This document shows positions 61,117 through 64,000 of a stretch of DNA of 64,000 nucleotides, one piece after another; position 1 is the stretch's first letter; each line of letters starts with the position of its first letter. The notes beneath the pieces were generated by a model. That model was given only the letters and a program-made list of their open reading frames with translations, did no database searches and was not told the DNA's origin. A program made the translations under genes and the position numbers. The stretch is from JBFHQE01 sp041592335 (GTDB lineage Bacteria; Pseudomonadota; Gammaproteobacteria; Thiohalobacterales; Thiohalobacteraceae): the NCBI GenBank assembly GCA_041592335.1, contig JBFHQE010000002.1, positions 1 to 64,000 of the forward strand. The letters run 5' to 3'.

Positions 61117-63744
61117 TTAACCGCCCAGTTGCTGCGTGACCCAGCCGGGCACCGACTGCAGTGCCGCTTCCAGGTTCTCAGGCTGGTTACCGCCGGCCTG
61201 TGCCATATCCGGTCGACCACCGCCCTTACCGCCAATCTGGGTCGCCACCAGGTTTACCAGGTCACCCGCCTTGATCTGCTGAGTCTGCTCCTTGGTCACC
61301 CCGGCCACCAGGCTGACCTTGTCACCCTTGACCGCCGCCAGCACAATTGCCGCCGCGCCGAGCTTGTTTTTCAGCTGGTCGACCGTGTCGCGTAGCGACT
61401 TGGGATCGACGCCTTCGAGTTTTGCCGCCAGCACCTTAATACCGTTGATATCCTGCGCCTGGCCCGCCAGGTCGGAACCCTGCGAGCTGGCCAGTTTCGC
61501 CTTGAGCTGCTCCAGTTCTTTCTCAAGCTGACGATTTTTGTCCAGCAACTGCTCCACTTTGCTGGCCACGTCCTGGGTACTGCCTTTTACCAGCTGGCTA
61601 ATGCGGCCCAGGTTCTTCTCGGTTTCACCAATGTAAGCCAACGCTCCTGGCCCGGTTACCGCCTCGATACGGCGCACGCCGGAGGCAATACCCGATTCAG
61701 AGGTGATTTTCATCAAGCCTATATCGCCCACGCGATTGACGTGCGTACCGCCGCACAATTCAACCGAAAAGTCGCCCATGGACAGCACCCGTACCTTGTC
61801 ACCGTACTTTTCGCCAAACAGTGCCATCGCACCTTTATTGATGGCCTCATCCGGCGCCATGACGGCTGTTTCAACGGCATTGTTGCCACGTATCTCGGCA
61901 TTCACGAGGTTTTCAATCTGCTGCAGTTGTTCGCTGGTAATCGGCTCGAAATGCGAGAAGTCGAAACGCAGACGTTCCGGCTCAACCAACGAACCTTTCT
62001 GCTGAACATGCTCGCCCAGCACCTGGCGTAGCGCGGCATGCAGCAAATGCGTCGCGGAGTGATTCATGCGGGTGGCCGCGCGCCGGGTTTCATCGACATG
62101 CGCCTGCAGTTTGTCGCCCACTTTAAGCGTGCCATTTGCCACTTTGCCCAGATGGGTGTGCACATCACCTTTCTTCTGGGTGTCCGTGACATCAAACCGC
62201 GCATTGCCGGATGCCAGGTAACCGGTATCACCAACCTGCCCCCCGGACTCGCCGTAGAAGGGCGTCTTATCCAGCACCACCATGCCTTCATCGCCAGCGG
62301 CAAGCGAATTCACCGCTGCGCCGTTCTTGAACAAGGCCGTAATGGTGGAGCTGTCCTCGAGCAACTCGTAACCCGTAAATTGGGTTTGCCCCTCGATGGT
62401 CAAATCCGCGTTGTAATCCACGCCAAACTGGCTGGCCGCACGGGCACGCTGACGTTGTGCTTCCATCGCCTGCTCAAAGCCCGCTTCATCCATGGTGAGA
62501 TCACGTTCGCGAGCAATGTCTGCCGTCAGGTCATAGGGGAAGCCATAGGTATCGTACAGCGTGAATGCGATATCACCGGGAATGAGCTTGCCATCCAGCT
62601 TGCCGATCGCTTCATCAAGAATCTTCATGCCTTTATCCAGCGTCTCAGCAAAGCGCTCTTCTTCCTGCTTCAGTACGCGTTCAACCTGGTCCTGCTGCTT
62701 TGCCAGTTCCGGATAGGCCTCGCCCATTTCCTTCACCAACGCGGCAACCAGCTTGTAGAAAAAGGTTTCGGTCGCGCCAAGACGGTAACCATGACGGATC
62801 GCGCGACGAATGATGCGACGCAAGACATAACCACGTCCTTCGTTACTGGGCAGCACACCATCGACGATCAGGAATGAACAGGAGCGGATATGGTCGACAA
62901 TCACGCGCAGTGAACTCTGGCCTTCGTCTTTGATGCCAAGAATCCCGGCCGCGGCCTGCAACAAATTCTGGAACAGGTCGATTTCGTAGTTGCTGTGAAC
63001 ATGCTGCAGCACGGCTGCCAGCCGCTCCAGCCCCATCCCGGTATCGACCGACGGCTTCGGCAAGGGCGTCATCTCACCCGAGGCATCCCGGTTGTACTGC
63101 ATGAACACCAGGTTCCAGATTTCGATGTAACGATCGCCGTCTTCTTCCGGCGATCCCGGCGGACCACCCCAGATATCCGCACCATGATCGTAAAAAATTT
63201 CCGTGCAGGGACCGCAGGGGCCGGTATCCCCCATGGACCAGAAGTTGTCGCTCTCAAACTGCTTGCCGCCGGGCTTGTCGCCGATACGGGTGAAGCGACT
63301 GGGATCAACGCCGATCTCATTCAACCAGATATTGGCCGCTTCATCGTCGTCCTGGTAAACCGTGACCCACAGCTTTTCCGCTGGAAGCCCGAGATCTTCC
63401 GTCAGGAAACCCCAGGCAAATTTGATCGCGTCCTGCTTGAAATAATCGCCGAAACTGAAATTACCCAGCATTTCAAAGAAGGTGTGATGGCGAGCGGTAT
63501 AGCCAACGTTTTCCAGGTCGTTATGCTTGCCGCCGGCACGCACGCAACGCTGGCTGCTGGTGGCGCGGCTGTAGCTGCGCTGATCCTTGCCCAGAAAAAC
63601 ATCCTTGAATTGCACCATGCCTGCATTGGTAAACAGCAGGGTTGGGTCATTACCGGGCACGAGCGGGCTGGACGCGACGATCTCGTGATCGCGCGCCTTG
63701 AAAAACTCGAGAAATTTTCGACGGATATCAGCAGTGCTTGTCAT
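61117..63744 (-). CDS. alaS: Alanyl-tRNA synthetase
   Basis: 875 residues. The class II catalytic core begins [46 protein letters not shown], the editing domain has [13 protein letters not shown] and the Cys/His site in [14 protein letters not shown], and the C-terminal C-Ala domain contains [15 protein letters not shown]. It charges tRNA-Ala and hydrolyses mischarged Ser or Gly. The length equals E. coli AlaS (876). Confidence 0.98.
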   Translation of the reverse strand: MTSTADIRRKFLEFFKARDHEIVASSPLVPGNDPTLLFTNAGMVQFKDVFLGKDQRSYSRATSSQRCVRAGGKHNDLENVGYTARHHTFFEMLGNFSFGDYFKQDAIKFAWGFLTEDLGLPAEKLWVTVYQDDDEAANIWLNEIGVDPSRFTRIGDKPGGKQFESDNFWSMGDTGPCGPCTEIFYDHGADIWGGPPGSPEEDGDRYIEIWNLVFMQYNRDASGEMTPLPKPSVDTGMGLERLAAVLQHVHSNYEIDLFQNLLQAAAGILGIKDEGQSSLRVIVDHIRSCSFLIVDGVLPSNEGRGYVLRRIIRRAIRHGYRLGATETFFYKLVAALVKEMGEAYPELAKQQDQVERVLKQEEERFAETLDKGMKILDEAIGKLDGKLIPGDIAFTLYDTYGFPYDLTADIARERDLTMDEAGFEQAMEAQRQRARAASQFGVDYNADLTIEGQTQFTGYELLEDSSTITALFKNGAAVNSLAAGDEGMVVLDKTPFYGESGGQVGDTGYLASGNARFDVTDTQKKGDVHTHLGKVANGTLKVGDKLQAHVDETRRAATRMNHSATHLLHAALRQVLGEHVQQKGSLVEPERLRFDFSHFEPITSEQLQQIENLVNAEIRGNNAVETAVMAPDEAINKGAMALFGEKYGDKVRVLSMGDFSVELCGGTHVNRVGDIGLMKITSESGIASGVRRIEAVTGPGALAYIGETEKNLGRISQLVKGSTQDVASKVEQLLDKNRQLEKELEQLKAKLASSQGSDLAGQAQDINGIKVLAAKLEGVDPKSLRDTVDQLKNKLGAAAIVLAAVKGDKVSLVAGVTKEQTQQIKAGDLVNLVATQIGGKGGGRPDMAQAGGNQPENLEAALQSVPGWVTQQLGG

Positions 63745-63810
63745 AAGGTATGAATAATAAAAGAAATTTGTCGGCGAAGCTTACCGTATAGCGACTTTTT
63801 CGTCACTCAC

Positions 63811-63999
63811 TTATTTGGCGGAATCCAGTGCGAATTGAATGTGTTCGTGGCCGAAGCCACGATTCTGGAGAAAGCGTGCCTGTTTGGCCCGGGCAGCATA
63901 ATCTTCGGGAGGCTGGCCAAAGCGTTTTTGCCAGGCCTGTTGGGCGAGCGCGTACCAGTCGGCATCAACAGCATCGAGTGCCGCCTGGATCAGGACATC
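63811..63999 (-). CDS. recX: Regulatory protein RecX (partial, C-terminal end)
   Basis: The last 62 residues: WYALAQQAWQKRFGQPPEDYAARAKQARFLQNRGFGHEHIQFALD matches the third repeat of RecX. The N-terminal part lies beyond the window. RecX limits RecA filament growth. It precedes alaS in the same direction, as in other gammaproteobacteria (recA-recX-alaS). Confidence 0.88.
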   Translation of the reverse strand, partial: DVLIQAALDAVDADWYALAQQAWQKRFGQPPEDYAARAKQARFLQNRGFGHEHIQFALDSAK

Positions 64000-64000
64000 T

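Noticed and set aside
62038..62877. A 279-codon plus-strand frame inside alaS, with others at 62995-63753
   Set aside because: Shadow frames of alanyl-tRNA synthetase; the minus-strand protein is full length and conserved.

Overview
The window is a chromosomal segment of a gammaproteobacterium. The right end carries the recX-alaS-lysC-csrA-tRNA-Ser(GCT) order typical of that class. Other class markers are tamA/tamB, trxC, nhaA, a rimK operon and an ndvB-type glucan synthase. Two proteins end in VPLPA/PEP-CTERM sorting signals, so the cell should have an exosortase. A complete glycine-to-betaine methylation pathway, a ProU-type transporter, NhaA, MscS and the glucan synthase suggest a marine, halophilic or osmotically stressed organism. 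No rRNA and no CRISPR array were seen.

Layout. (1) 0-1 kb: the end of an unknown gene, tRNA-Arg(ACG) and a CheY-like regulator. (2) 1-14 kb, minus strand: a run of twelve tightly packed genes that starts with glycine betaine synthesis (GSMT, SDMT, metK), continues with betaine uptake (proV, proW, proX) and ends with a translationally coupled set: an FN3 membrane protein, an M20 ureido-hydrolase, an isochorismatase-family amidase, a sodium symporter, a 40-residue membrane protein and a divergent carbamoyltransferase. A class II asparagine-synthetase-like amidotransferase follows. A divergent MarR gene and a palindrome lying on the operon promoter probably control it. (3) 14.9-22 kb: a dicarboxylate symporter, the rimB-rimK-M14 operon, and an IMPase/kinase/C39-peptidase/PA2779 group. 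(4) 22-45 kb: ordinary chromosomal genes (DsbA family, glucan synthase, photolyase, CNNM, amylosucrase, an encapsulated-ferritin homologue, NhaA, TrxC, TamA/TamB, Hsp20, MscS), then a Cys-rich secreted protein and a VPLPA-CTERM protein. (5) 45.19-59.20 kb: a 14-kb integrated element in the 3' end of tRNA-Ser. (6) 59.2-64 kb: csrA, lysC, alaS and the end of recX.

The 14-kb element looks like a phage satellite resembling a phage-inducible chromosomal island. It has a P4-type integrase, an AlpA-like regulator, a lambda-O/P22-gp18-like initiator with six 17-bp iterons inside its own gene, a DnaB helicase, one virion-protein-like gene and a small terminase subunit. It has no large terminase, portal, capsid or tail genes. 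Its cargo includes a 1258-residue nuclease-STAND ATPase resembling Avs antiviral proteins, a HEPN-like protein, a TM protein, an excisionase-like protein, a C4-like structured RNA region and a VPLPA-CTERM protein. Both attachment sites, the 7-bp crossover and the displaced tRNA terminator can be read directly.

The two most interesting proposals are this self-replicating satellite with STAND/HEPN cargo, and the idea that the carbamoyltransferase/amidotransferase/ureido-hydrolase set in the betaine operon makes or recycles a carbamoylated amino-acid osmolyte. Positions are read from the sequence; functions of unfamiliar genes are inference and are marked as such.
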